Part shown: piece by piece, positions 17,573 through 25,817 of the stretch
Numbering within the stretch: the first letter of the stretch is position 1
Layout: each line of letters begins with the position of its first letter
Origin: Streptomyces mirabilis
GTDB lineage: Bacteria; Actinomycetota; Actinomycetes; Streptomycetales; Streptomycetaceae
Length of the DNA: 64,000 nucleotides
Assembly (NCBI RefSeq): GCF_039503195.1
Contig: NZ_JBCJKP010000001.1
Location: 8,990,001 to 9,054,000 of the forward strand
Direction of reading: 5' to 3'
Program-made: the position numbers and the translations under genes
Notes under the pieces: generated by a model
Databases searched by the model: none
The model's input: the letters and a program-made list of their open reading frames with translations, nothing else
What the model was told of the DNA's origin: nothing

Positions 17573-17655
17573 CTGCGGCCTTCCAGGGGTGAGCGGAGAT
17601 CCAGAGAGTGGCTCTGGGCCGGGCGGCGTGGGGGACGTCCAGTGCGAGAGCGGCG

Positions 17656-17690
17656 ACCGGTAAAATAGACCTAACGGTCGGTAAAATTAA
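17656..17690. promoter_or_regulatory. Operator-like sequence upstream of the truncated MFS gene
   Basis: GACC-TAAC-GGTC (17668-17679) is flanked by two copies of CGGTAAAAT (17658-17666 and 17679-17687) in an AT-rich patch. TetR-type operators controlling efflux pumps often look like this; no regulator gene remains beside it. From 17691 to 18050 I see no convincing gene. Confidence 0.45.
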
Positions 17691-18050
17691 TGAGCTGCGC
17701 GGAAAAGACCGCGTGGAAGAGACGTCCGGGCCCATCGAGGCAGGGGTGATCGGGCCGCCTCGACTCAGGGGCACACTCCTGTTCGGCCGGGTCGCGCAGG
17801 CGTGCGACGTGCGCCGTTGGCCGATAAAAACGCTTGGACTGCGCGGGAGCCCTCGCGGGACACTGCGATTCCTGGCCCGTCGAACTCGCACGTGGGTGTC
17901 GCCGCGGGCCCGTCGTCGTACCCCGCCCATCGGAGGACGACCCGAGCGAACGTGCTCACTCGGAACCGAAGCTCCACAACGGCCACTGAGGCAACGGAAT
18001 CTCCCCGGAGAAGCACGCGGCAGGCTGCCGCACGACCACACAGGGTTGGG

Positions 18051-19865
18051 ATGGGATCGCCTGAATCGCGCGAGGGTCCACCGAGCAAAGGCTCGGTGCT
18101 CCTCGCCCTTCGCTATTACGGACGGGAGTTGGCCCGGCTCCGACGGCTGACCGCCCCCGCGATGCTGCTGCCGGCGCTCGGCAACATCGGCATCAACTAC
18201 ATCGCGCCTCTGATCGTCGCGAAGCTCGTCGGTCGGATCGCCGGCGACGCCGGTATCTCCATCGGCTCGACGCTGCCGTACGTCCTCGGCTTCGCCGGCG
18301 TCCTGCTCCTCGCGGAGATGCTGTGGCGTCTCGGCCTGCACTGCCTGAACCGTCTCGACGCCCTCGGCATCGAGCAGTTGTACGTCATCGGCATGGACGA
18401 GCTGTTCGCCAAGGACGCCGCGTTCTTCCACGACAACTTCGCCGGGTCACTGACCAAGCGGGTGCTGAGCTTCGCCTCCCGCTTCGAGGAGTTCGTCGAC
18501 ACGATGACGTTCCAGGTCGTGGGCAGCTTCGTGCCGCTGGTGTTCGGGGCGGTGGTGCTGTGGCGCTACGAACCGCTGCTCGTCGTCGGGCTCCTGGCGA
18601 TGATCGCGCTGACGGCGCTGTGCGTGTTGCCCCTCATCCGCCGCCGTCAGGCGCTCGTCGATCAGCGCGAGGAGGCGATCGCCCGGGTGTCGGGCCATGT
18701 CGCCGACAGTCTGATGAACATGGACACGGTCCGGGCGTTCGCCGCCGAGGAGCGTGAGGCCGCCGAGCACCGGTCCCGTGTCGCGGCCTCGCGGCGGCTC
18801 ATGCTGAGGTCGTGGGACTACGGCAACCTGCGCATCGACACACTGGTCGCGCCGATGTCCGTGCTGACCAACGCGCTGGGCCTGCTGCTCGCGGTCGCGC
18901 TCGGCGGAGGCAGTCACGGCGTGGAGGCGGTCGTGGTCGCCTTCACGTACTACAGCAACGCGACGCGGATCATGTTCGAGTTCAACCAGATCTACCGCCG
19001 CCTGGAGAGCTCGATGACGGAGGCGGCGCAGTTCACCGAACTGCTGCTGAAGCCGCCGACCGTGCTCGACCCGAAGACGCCGGAAGCGCTGCTGTCCCGG
19101 GCCGCCGACGTCCGCTTCGAGCAGGTGACCTTCGCCCACGCGGGCGCGCAGCCGCTCTTCGAGGGACTCGACCTGGCGGTGCCCAGCGGGGCGAAGATCG
19201 GTCTTGTCGGCCGGTCCGGCGGGGGCAAGACCACGCTGGCCCGGCTGCTGCTGAGGATGACGGACATCGACTCCGGCCGCATCCTGATCGGAGGGCAGGA
19301 CATCAGCAGGCTGCGCCAGGCAGACCTGCGCGGACTGATGGCCTACGTGCCGCAGGACCCGGCGATGTTCCACCGCACACTGCGGGACAACATCGCCTTC
19401 GCCCGGCCGGACGCCACCGAGGCCGAGATCCGTCGCGCGGCCGAGGCGGCGCATGTCACGGAGTTCGCCGACGCGCTGCCGGACGGCTTCGACACCATGG
19501 TGGGCGAGCGCGGGGTCAAGCTGTCCGGCGGGCAGCGCCAGCGGGTCGCGCTCGCCAGGGCGATCCTGCGCGACGCACCGATCCTGCTGCTCGACGAGGC
19601 GACCAGCGCGCTGGACTCCGAGAGCGAGATCCTCGTACAAGAAGCGCTGTGGCGGCTCATGGAGGGCCGGACGGCGCTCGTCGTGGCGCACCGACTGAGC
19701 ACGGTCGCCACCATGGACCGGCTCGTCGTCCTCGACCGCGGGCGAATCATCGAGCAGGGCACGCATCAGGAACTGCTCGCGTCGGAAGGCGCCTACGCGA
19801 AGCTGTGGCAGCACCAGTCGGGCGGTTTCCTCGACGACAGTCAGGAGCCGGCCGACCTGCACTGA
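18051..19865 (+). CDS. ABC transporter, fused permease and ATPase (exporter type)
   Basis: A 604-residue half-transporter. Six membrane helices lie in ~1-320. The nucleotide-binding domain at ~360-595 has Walker A GRSGGGKTTL, Q-loop YVPQDP, signature LSGGQRQRVALARAI, Walker B ILLLDEATSALD, and H-loop VVAHRLSTVA. It works as a dimer and exports lipids, peptides or drugs. The ATG at 18051 is chosen because TM1 starts soon after; the frame is open upstream but that part is low complexity. It stands alone. From 19866 to 20223 there is no gene, only the conservon 2 control region. Confidence 0.9.
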   Translation: MGSPESREGPPSKGSVLLALRYYGRELARLRRLTAPAMLLPALGNIGINYIAPLIVAKLVGRIAGDAGISIGSTLPYVLGFAGVLLLAEMLWRLGLHCLNRLDALGIEQLYVIGMDELFAKDAAFFHDNFAGSLTKRVLSFASRFEEFVDTMTFQVVGSFVPLVFGAVVLWRYEPLLVVGLLAMIALTALCVLPLIRRRQALVDQREEAIARVSGHVADSLMNMDTVRAFAAEEREAAEHRSRVAASRRLMLRSWDYGNLRIDTLVAPMSVLTNALGLLLAVALGGGSHGVEAVVVAFTYYSNATRIMFEFNQIYRRLESSMTEAAQFTELLLKPPTVLDPKTPEALLSRAADVRFEQVTFAHAGAQPLFEGLDLAVPSGAKIGLVGRSGGGKTTLARLLLRMTDIDSGRILIGGQDISRLRQADLRGLMAYVPQDPAMFHRTLRDNIAFARPDATEAEIRRAAEAAHVTEFADALPDGFDTMVGERGVKLSGGQRQRVALARAILRDAPILLLDEATSALDSESEILVQEALWRLMEGRTALVVAHRLSTVATMDRLVVLDRGRIIEQGTHQELLASEGAYAKLWQHQSGGFLDDSQEPADLH

Positions 19866-20090
19866 ACGCGAACCCGGCGGGCGTCGGGTCCCCCCGCGCC
19901 CGCTCCGCGGGACCCGCTCCCCGATGTCCACTCCGGGCACCGATTGACGAAAGCCGCAGAGCCCCCTTTTCGGATGTCGTTGAGGATCTGACTACTCATC
20001 AATGTTCGCAAGTGCTCCTCATATTGACGGTCCGTCATGAGTTGGGGCGATGATACGATCGCCGCACTTGCCGAGCGGGCTATGGGCACA

Positions 20091-20124
20091 AAACGACTCT
20101 TCTGGCCAAACGACTCTTCTGGCC
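20091..20124. repeat. Perfect 17-bp tandem repeat upstream of conservon 2
   Basis: AAACGACTCTTCTGGCC occurs twice with no spacer, 100 bases upstream of the cvnA start. Just before it are the short palindrome TGACGGTCCGTCA (about 20024-20036) and GATACGATC, a candidate -10 (TACGAT). A duplicated activator site or a replication slip are both possible. Confidence 0.9.
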
Positions 20125-20223
20125 AACTGTGCGGCCCGGACGGTAAACCCTGCGCAGTGGGCTGCCGGCCCGCCGCGCTGACGGAATTCAGTAGCTGGCT
20201 GTCAGTCGCTTGAAGAGAGTCTT

Positions 20224-21408
20224 ATGACGCAATACATGCAGGACCCGGCTCTCTGGGCTCTTATCGCTGGTACTCCGCTTGCAGCTACCGCCATTATTCG
20301 CGGAAAGCGGTCTGCGCGGAGTTTAAGGCAGGGAAATCAAGAACTCAGGGATCACTACGCTGAGCTTGAGAATCAATATTCGGCCTCGGTGAAGAAGGCT
20401 CAGGAGCAAGCCGAAGAAGCAACGAGAACCGCGCTCAAATCGGCGATGCGGACGCTTCAGGGTCTCGCCGCCGAACAGCAGTTGGCCATTTCCAAACTGC
20501 AGAGCAAGTATGGCGAGTCGGTGATTCTCCAGGACCTCCTGGAAATCGACCACATGAACTCGCAGTTCGGGCGGCGCGCCCAGTCCATCGCGGTGCTCTG
20601 CGAAGGCTGGCTGGGACGGCAGCGTGACGTCGCGTCGGTGTACGACGTGGTCCGCAGCGCGCAGGGCAGGATCCGGCACTTCCAGCGGGTCGAAATTCTT
20701 TCGCAGGTCGATTTCGCGGTCACCAACCGGGCTGTCGAACCGGTGGCGCTGGCCCTTGCCGAACTGCTCGACAACGCCACGAGCTACTCGGCACCGGAAA
20801 CCAGTGTCGAGATCAATGTCCGTGCCGTACCCAAGGGCATCTGCATCGTCGTGGACGACGCCGGTGTCGGCATGAACGAGGAGGAGAAGGCCCGAGCGGC
20901 GAAACTCCTTTCGAGTGAGCGGGCCTCGGGTGTCTCCGGGCTCGGCAATCCTCCGCAGTTCGGATTCGCCGTGATCGGTGTGCTCTGTGAGCGCTACGGC
21001 TTCACGGTGTCCGTCGACTCGACCTCTCCCTACGGGGGTGTGCGAGCGGTGGTCCTGCTGCCGGACGAGCTGCTCACCAGCATGCCGCAACCAAAGGAGC
21101 GAGCACAGACTGTGAGCACTGTTCCCTCGCTGAACCCGAGCGGCCCGGAACCCGCCGCGGCCGTGTCCACGACCGCCGACGGTCTTCCCAAGCGCCGCCG
21201 CAGGCGGGCCATGGCCATCGTGCCGCCGACCGAAACCACGGGTGCCCCCATGACCACGGGCACCCCGATCCGCTCCGAAGAGGAGACCGCCTCGATCATG
21301 GGTGCCTTCCAGCGCGGCACGCAGTCCGGTCGAGCCGCGCTCCCGGAGCCTGCGGGCCGCACGAGCAACGCACATGACGCAAGCAGCGAAGGGCATGAGG
21401 TTTCGTGA
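20224..21408 (+). CDS. cvnA: Conservon 2 sensor-kinase-like protein CvnA
   Basis: A 394-residue CvnA, shorter than the conservon 1 copy. There is one N-terminal membrane segment (PALWALIAGTPLAATAII), then a coiled coil at ~35-95 (QELRDHYAELENQYSASVKKA), a dimer helix DLLEIDHMNSQFGRRAQSIAV, and the HATPase domain (N-box ELLDNATSYS near 180, G-box VDDAGVGM). A disordered tail rich in Thr/Pro follows, with RRRRR at ~325. The Shine-Dalgarno GAAGAGAG is weak. The stop overlaps the GTG of cvnB. Confidence 0.88.
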   Translation: MTQYMQDPALWALIAGTPLAATAIIRGKRSARSLRQGNQELRDHYAELENQYSASVKKAQEQAEEATRTALKSAMRTLQGLAAEQQLAISKLQSKYGESVILQDLLEIDHMNSQFGRRAQSIAVLCEGWLGRQRDVASVYDVVRSAQGRIRHFQRVEILSQVDFAVTNRAVEPVALALAELLDNATSYSAPETSVEINVRAVPKGICIVVDDAGVGMNEEEKARAAKLLSSERASGVSGLGNPPQFGFAVIGVLCERYGFTVSVDSTSPYGGVRAVVLLPDELLTSMPQPKERAQTVSTVPSLNPSGPEPAAAVSTTADGLPKRRRRRAMAIVPPTETTGAPMTTGTPIRSEEETASIMGAFQRGTQSGRAALPEPAGRTSNAHDASSEGHEVS

Positions 21409-21806
21409 ACAACGATCTGTCATGGATGCTTGACGGCGTCCTGGAGATTCCCGGGGCTCTGCACGCGGTCCTGGTCTCCGCCGACGGGCTCTTGATGGCG
21501 TCCTCGAAGGGCGTCGGAAGGGACCACGCGGACACCGTCGCCGCCGCGATGAGCGGTGTGCAGTCACTGAGCCGCTCGATCGGGTTCTTCTGCGACGGGT
21601 CCGATCTGAAGTGGCGGCAGACGCTCGTCGAGTTCGACGGTGGCTGGGTCTTCCTGATCTCCGCCGGTGACGGCGCGTACCTCGCGGTCTCGGCCTCTCC
21701 CGACGTCGAGATGGGGGAGATCACCTTCCGCATGCAGCAGCTCGTCGGCCAGCTGGGCAAGGCGCTGACGACTCCGCCGCGCGAGAACATCGGCGCACGC
21801 CAGTGA
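21405..21806 (+). CDS. cvnB: Conservon 2 roadblock/LC7 protein CvnB
   Basis: A 133-residue roadblock/LC7 protein: LSWMLDGVLEIPGALHAVLV, SADGLLMASSKGVG, DTVAAAMSGVQSLSRSIG, VEFDGGWVFLISAGDGAYLAV. It is homologous to the conservon 1 copy over the whole domain but clearly diverged. GTG start inside the end of cvnA (GTGA), so coupled. Predicted regulator of the GTPase CvnD. Confidence 0.9.
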   Translation: MNNDLSWMLDGVLEIPGALHAVLVSADGLLMASSKGVGRDHADTVAAAMSGVQSLSRSIGFFCDGSDLKWRQTLVEFDGGWVFLISAGDGAYLAVSASPDVEMGEITFRMQQLVGQLGKALTTPPRENIGARQ

Positions 21807-22180
21807 CCGATTCCGAGCGGCAGGAGCCCGAGGCCGCGGAGTTAGTGCGGCCGTACGTCATCACCAATGGCCGGGACCTCCCCGACGGCGACCAGTTCTC
21901 CCTGATCACGCTGGTCACGGCGGCCGCCGACCATCAGCAGCGGCCGGCCCGGCTCTCCCCGGAGGAGCAGAGCCTGCTGGAGATGTGCTCCGGCGGCTAC
22001 CTCTCGGTCGCCGAGATCGCGGGACACCTGCGCCTGCCCATGGGCGTGGTGAAGATCCTTCTCAATGCCCTCGCCGAAGGCGGTTACCTCATCACGCGCG
22101 CGCCGGTGGCGCGCGCCCGCCTGGTCGACGAGCAGATTCTTCAGGAGGTGCTGGATGGTCTCCGGGCCCGTTTTGGATGA
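21803..22180 (+). CDS. cvnC: Conservon 2 DUF742 protein CvnC
   Basis: A 125-residue DUF742 protein with ELVRPYVITNGRDLPDGDQF near residue 13, LSPEEQSLLEMCSGGYLSVA, and the helix-turn-helix-like EIAGHLRLPMGVVKILLNAL. GTG start overlaps the cvnB stop; the 3' end overlaps cvnD by 26 bases. Same length as its conservon 1 counterpart. Confidence 0.9.
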   Translation: MTDSERQEPEAAELVRPYVITNGRDLPDGDQFSLITLVTAAADHQQRPARLSPEEQSLLEMCSGGYLSVAEIAGHLRLPMGVVKILLNALAEGGYLITRAPVARARLVDEQILQEVLDGLRARFG

Positions 22181-22748
22181 GAAGGCGTACGTCCGCGGTG
22201 GAGCGGCTCAGACCGCCGTGAAGATCCTGATCGTCGGGCACTTCGCGGTGGGCAAGACCACCTTCGTCGGGACGATGTCGGAGATTCCTCCGCTGTCCAC
22301 GGAGGAGACGATGACACAGGCCGGCGAGGAGATCGACGACCTCAAGGGCGTCCGCGGCAAGACCACCACCACGGTGGCCATGGACTTCGGACGCCTCACG
22401 ATCAGTGATCACGTCGTGCTGTACCTGTTCGGTACGCCGGGCCAGCAGCGGTTCGTGCAGATGTGGGAGGACATGGCGCGTGGCGCTCTCGGGGCGCTCG
22501 TGCTGGTCGACCCCGAGCGGCTGGCGGACTCCTTCGCCGTCATCGACCTGATCGAGCAGTACGGACTCGCCTACGCCATTGCCGTGAACCACTTCGACGG
22601 CACGCCCCTTCGCGGCGAAGAGGCGCTGCGTGAGGCGCTGGACCTGCTCCCCGACACCCCGGTCGTCACCTGCGACGCTCGCGACGAGAACTCATCAGCA
22701 AGCGCCCTGATCACCCTCGTTCACTATTTGCAGGACCGTGCCCGCTAG
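22155..22748 (+). CDS. cvnD: Conservon 2 Ras-like GTPase CvnD
   Basis: A 197-residue GTPase. P-loop GHFAVGKTTF at residues 28-37, TTTVAMDFGRL, LFGTPGQQRFVQMWEDM, and VNHFDG in the NKxD position. The ATG at 22155 follows CAGGAGGTG inside the end of cvnC; an upstream in-frame start is possible but would overlap further. The P450 gene starts 8 bases after the stop, so it belongs to the same operon. Confidence 0.9.
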   Translation: MVSGPVLDEKAYVRGGAAQTAVKILIVGHFAVGKTTFVGTMSEIPPLSTEETMTQAGEEIDDLKGVRGKTTTTVAMDFGRLTISDHVVLYLFGTPGQQRFVQMWEDMARGALGALVLVDPERLADSFAVIDLIEQYGLAYAIAVNHFDGTPLRGEEALREALDLLPDTPVVTCDARDENSSASALITLVHYLQDRAR

Positions 22749-22756
22749 GAGCAAGC

Positions 22757-24103
22757 ATGAACACTGAATCCACCGCCCCCGTGCCACCACCCGGCTGCCC
22801 GGCTCATGCCACGGGTGAGCCGGTGCCGTTGCACGGGGCGGAGTTCGCGGCCGATCCGCAAGCCTATTACGAGTACATGCGTCACTACGGGCCGACCGCT
22901 CCGGTCGAACTCGCCCCCGGTGTCGAGGCGACCCTGGTCACGGATTACTCGGCTGCGCTCCAACTGCTCCAGAACGCGGGTGCCTTCCGTAAGGACTCGC
23001 GCCGCTGGCGGGATTTCAACGAAGGTGAGATCAGTCCGGACAGTCCGGTGCTTCCGCTTCTGGTGTACCGGCCCAACGCCATGTTCAGTGACGGGGCCGA
23101 CCACATGCGGCTGCGGCAGGCCATCACGGACAGCTTCGCGCGTGTCGATTCGCATTGGCTGAGCCAGAGCGCCGAGCGGGTCTCCAATTACCTCATCGCC
23201 CAGTTCCACACCCGTGGCTCGGCCGATCTGCTCAACGACTACGCCAAGCTGCTGCCGCTGTTCGTGTTCAACGAACTCTTCGGCTGCCCCGCGGAGATCG
23301 GCGACCGGGTCCTCTTCGGTATATCCGGCATTTTCGACGGTGTGAATGCCGAGAAGGCGAACGAGGTACTGGGTCAGGCCGTGGGCGAGCTGGTGGCCCT
23401 CAAGCGGTCCCGGCCCGGCGACGACGTCACCTCCTGGCTGATGCAGCATCAGGCGCGCCTGACCAACGAGGAGATGGCCCACCAGCTCGTCCTGCTGCTG
23501 GGCGCCGGCGCGGAGCCGCTTCGCAACCTCATCTCCAACACCCTGCACCTGCTGCTGACCAACGACCGTTACGCGGCAGGTGGGTTGATCGAAGAGGCCA
23601 TCGACACCACGCTGTGGAAGAACCCGCCCATGGCGAACTACGCGCCGCACTACCCGGCGGCCGACATGGAATTCGGGGGACAGAAGCTGGCGGCGGGCGA
23701 CCTCGTGCTGGTCAGCTTCGCGGCCGCCAACACCGACCCGGCGCTCACGGCGTCCCGGCACGCCTCGAGCAACCGCTCCCACCTGGCGTGGAGCGCGGGA
23801 CCGCACGCCTGCCCGGCCAAGGACCCCGCCCGGCTCATCACCGTGACGGCCATCGAGAACCTCTTCAACCGGCTGCCCGACGTCGAACTGGCCGTCCCCG
23901 AGGACAGTCTGACCTGGCGTCCGGGTCCCTTCAACCGGGCGCTGGCCGCGCTTCCGGCCCGTTTCACCCCCGTACGGGCCGCCCGGCAGCCCGACCCGCA
24001 GCACCGCCCGGAGACCACGGCGCGCAGCGACCAGGGAGGTGCGCAGGGCCGGCAGGAGCGCGGCGGGCTGTGGAGTTCGTTCCTGTCCTGGTGGAAGGCG
24101 TGA
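22757..24103 (+). CDS. CYP157-like cytochrome P450 lacking the ExxR motif
   Basis: A 448-residue P450 of the conservon-linked CYP157 type. The heme loop LAWSAGPHACPAK keeps the Cys ligand (residue ~352) but has Trp for the usual Phe and no Gly after the Cys. The K helix, normally ExxR, reads EEAIDTTLW (~279), so ExxR is absent, as described for CYP157 members. The I helix GAGAEPLRN lacks the usual acidic-Thr pair. These changes question classical oxygen activation, so an unusual reaction or signalling role is possible. The last ~50 residues are a polar tail ending SSFLSWWKA. GGAGCAAGC precedes the ATG, 8 bases after cvnD. A prenyltransferase and a tryptophanase follow. Confidence 0.88.
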   Translation: MNTESTAPVPPPGCPAHATGEPVPLHGAEFAADPQAYYEYMRHYGPTAPVELAPGVEATLVTDYSAALQLLQNAGAFRKDSRRWRDFNEGEISPDSPVLPLLVYRPNAMFSDGADHMRLRQAITDSFARVDSHWLSQSAERVSNYLIAQFHTRGSADLLNDYAKLLPLFVFNELFGCPAEIGDRVLFGISGIFDGVNAEKANEVLGQAVGELVALKRSRPGDDVTSWLMQHQARLTNEEMAHQLVLLLGAGAEPLRNLISNTLHLLLTNDRYAAGGLIEEAIDTTLWKNPPMANYAPHYPAADMEFGGQKLAAGDLVLVSFAAANTDPALTASRHASSNRSHLAWSAGPHACPAKDPARLITVTAIENLFNRLPDVELAVPEDSLTWRPGPFNRALAALPARFTPVRAARQPDPQHRPETTARSDQGGAQGRQERGGLWSSFLSWWKA

Positions 24104-24204
24104 GATACGCAACAGCCGCCAACATCCTCGCACTGCATCAATATTCAACCGGAGGGGTAGGGAAGAGCGCGGCAATCGTGTTGATCACAAGTTAAGGAGG
24201 TGTC

Positions 24205-24405
24205 GTGGAGCCCTCGACCACCGACGCCACTTCAGCACAGCACTCCGCAGCCATGCTCCGCCCCCGACGACAGACCTCCCAAGGGAGCTTCGACCCCCGC
24301 GCCATACCCGTCGCACCACACGCGCCGGATGGCGAGATACCCGCCCCCTCAGGCGGGTATCTTTTTGCCCTCCTTCCCGGGCCCACTCGCCGGGAGGGCC
24401 GATGA
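24205..24405 (+). CDS. Leader ORF coupled to the prenyltransferase gene
   Basis: A 66-residue ORF with a perfect AAGGAGG four bases before GTG 24205. Its TGA overlaps the prenyltransferase ATG (ATGA at 24402-24405). The peptide is polar and Pro/Arg-rich with no Trp codon, so classical Trp-codon attenuation is not indicated. Codons ~44-54 lie in a strong intrinsic terminator, so translation of this ORF would melt the terminator, and coupling would start the next gene. I read it as a regulatory leader; a genuine small protein is also possible. Confidence 0.6.
   Translation: MEPSTTDATSAQHSAAMLRPRRQTSQGSFDPRAIPVAPHAPDGEIPAPSGGYLFALLPGPTRREGR
24336..24366 (+). terminator. Intrinsic terminator (candidate attenuator) inside the leader ORF
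   Basis: A perfect 10-bp stem (GATACCCGCC / GGCGGGTATC) with a 6-base loop is followed at once by TTTTT. It lies 230 bases after the P450 stop and 36 bases before the prenyltransferase start, so transcription of the last two genes must pass it. Confidence 0.85.
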
Positions 24406-25817
24406 TCACCTCCCGTACAGGGGGTGGACCGGTCACGGCCACGCAACCGCTCGGCGGTTACGTCGCCGACCAGTTACTCCGACTGTGCCAAGCCACGGGT
24501 CTCGAACCGTCCGACGGCGAGATCTACGCGCGTGTCCTGACCGACTGTCTCGGTCCTGTCGCGGAGCGCCCGTTGGACAAACCGCCGTCCTACCCGAGCT
24601 TCCTGTCCGACGACCACACGCCGGTGGAGTACTCACTCGCCTTCGTGCCGGACGCGCCCCCGACCCTGCGCGTGCTGCTGGAACCGGGGTACGGCGCCGA
24701 AGGCCTGGCGGAGAACGGGCGCGTCGGACTACGTGTGGTGCGGGCCATGGCCGAGCGCTGGGGCTTCGCCACCGACCAACTCGACCGGCTGGAGGACCTG
24801 TTCTTCCCGCCGGACCCCGAGGGCCCGCTGGCGCTGTGGCTGGCCCTGGAGTTGCGGCCCGGCGGAGTCCCCAAGGTCAAGGTCTATCTGAACCCGGCGG
24901 CGTCCGGGGCGGACCGGGCCGCCGAGACGGTGCGTGAGGCACTGGACAGGCTCGGCCACCGGCAGGCGTTCGCCGCGCTGCCCCGGGCCGACGGCTATCC
25001 GTTCTTCGCCCTCGACCTCGGGGACTGGGAGACACCCCGGGTGAAGGTCTACGTCACCCATCGGAACCTGGCCGCCGCCGACGCGGGTGAACTGCCCCGC
25101 ACGGACCCCGGGCCACGGCCCGAGACCGTACGGGAGTTCCTGCGGGTCGTGGCGGGTCTCGACAGCTCGCCGCGGCACTCCGGCGCCGGGAACGGCGTAC
25201 GGCTGGAGGGGCGCCCCGTGCTCTCCTGCCACTCCTTCACGGAGTCCGGGACCGGCCTGCCGAGCGGCTTCACCCTCCACGTACCGGTCAGGGACTACGT
25301 CCGGCACGACGGGGAGGCCTATGCGCGAGCGGTGGCCGTGCTGCGCCGACACGGCATGGACACCGCGGTGCTCGACCGGTCGCTGGCCACCGTCACCTCA
25401 CGGCTGCTGCACGACGGCGTGGGGCTCATCGCCTATCTGGCGCTGGTGTACGAGCGGGGCAGACCGCCCCGTGTGACCGCGTACATCTCCTCGGAGGCGT
25501 ACGCGGTACGGCCCCCGCTGCCGGCCCAGCCGCCCCATCAGACGTTCTCCCCGTCGCACGGCGCGTACCGAGCCGCGCGAGACCCTCCACTCAGTAGGAA
25601 ACGGAAAGGCAGGAGCAGAAATCAGGATGGAGCCGTACCGGATCAAGGTCGTCGAACCTATCCCGCTCACGACCCCCCAGCAGCGCAAGGCGGCACTCGA
25701 ACGAGTGCACTACAACCTGTTCGATCTGCGCGCGGAAGAGGTGACCATCGATCTGCTGAGCGACTCGGGGACCGGTGCGCTGTCCTCGGCGCAGCTCGCC
25801 GTGGGCATGGCCGGTGA
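24402..25817 (+). CDS. DMATS-type aromatic (indole) prenyltransferase
   Basis: The first ~370 residues match the bacterial dimethylallyl-tryptophan synthase family (ABBA/PT barrel): YSLAFVPDAPPTLRVLLEPG, GVPKVKVYLNPAASGADRA, TPRVKVYVTHRNL and RPPRVTAYISSEAY, with alternating Arg/Lys/Tyr on the strands that bind the diphosphate. It should prenylate tryptophan or indole with DMAPP. The open frame continues ~100 residues past the usual end and overlaps tnaA by 191 bases. One missing base in the CCCCC run near 25510 would instead end the protein at TAG 25595-25597, 29 bases before tnaA, at normal length. The ATG overlaps the leader ORF stop. Confidence 0.85.
   Translation: MITSRTGGGPVTATQPLGGYVADQLLRLCQATGLEPSDGEIYARVLTDCLGPVAERPLDKPPSYPSFLSDDHTPVEYSLAFVPDAPPTLRVLLEPGYGAEGLAENGRVGLRVVRAMAERWGFATDQLDRLEDLFFPPDPEGPLALWLALELRPGGVPKVKVYLNPAASGADRAAETVREALDRLGHRQAFAALPRADGYPFFALDLGDWETPRVKVYVTHRNLAAADAGELPRTDPGPRPETVREFLRVVAGLDSSPRHSGAGNGVRLEGRPVLSCHSFTESGTGLPSGFTLHVPVRDYVRHDGEAYARAVAVLRRHGMDTAVLDRSLATVTSRLLHDGVGLIAYLALVYERGRPPRVTAYISSEAYAVRPPLPAQPPHQTFSPSHGAYRAARDPPLSRKRKGRSRNQDGAVPDQGRRTYPAHDPPAAQGGTRTSALQPVRSARGRGDHRSAERLGDRCAVLGAARRGHGR

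Noticed and set aside
17765..18088. 107-codon minus-strand ORF upstream of the ABC exporter
   Set aside because: No ribosome-binding site and no recognisable pattern; it overlaps the start of the exporter gene.
24205..24405. Classical Trp-codon attenuator
   Set aside because: The leader peptide has no Trp codons in its frame, so ribosome stalling on Trp cannot be the mechanism; only the terminator and coupling are supported.
24200..24937. Alternative 245-codon leader frame starting at GTG 24200
   Set aside because: The GTG overlaps the Shine-Dalgarno itself and the product reads as a shadow of the prenyltransferase gene.
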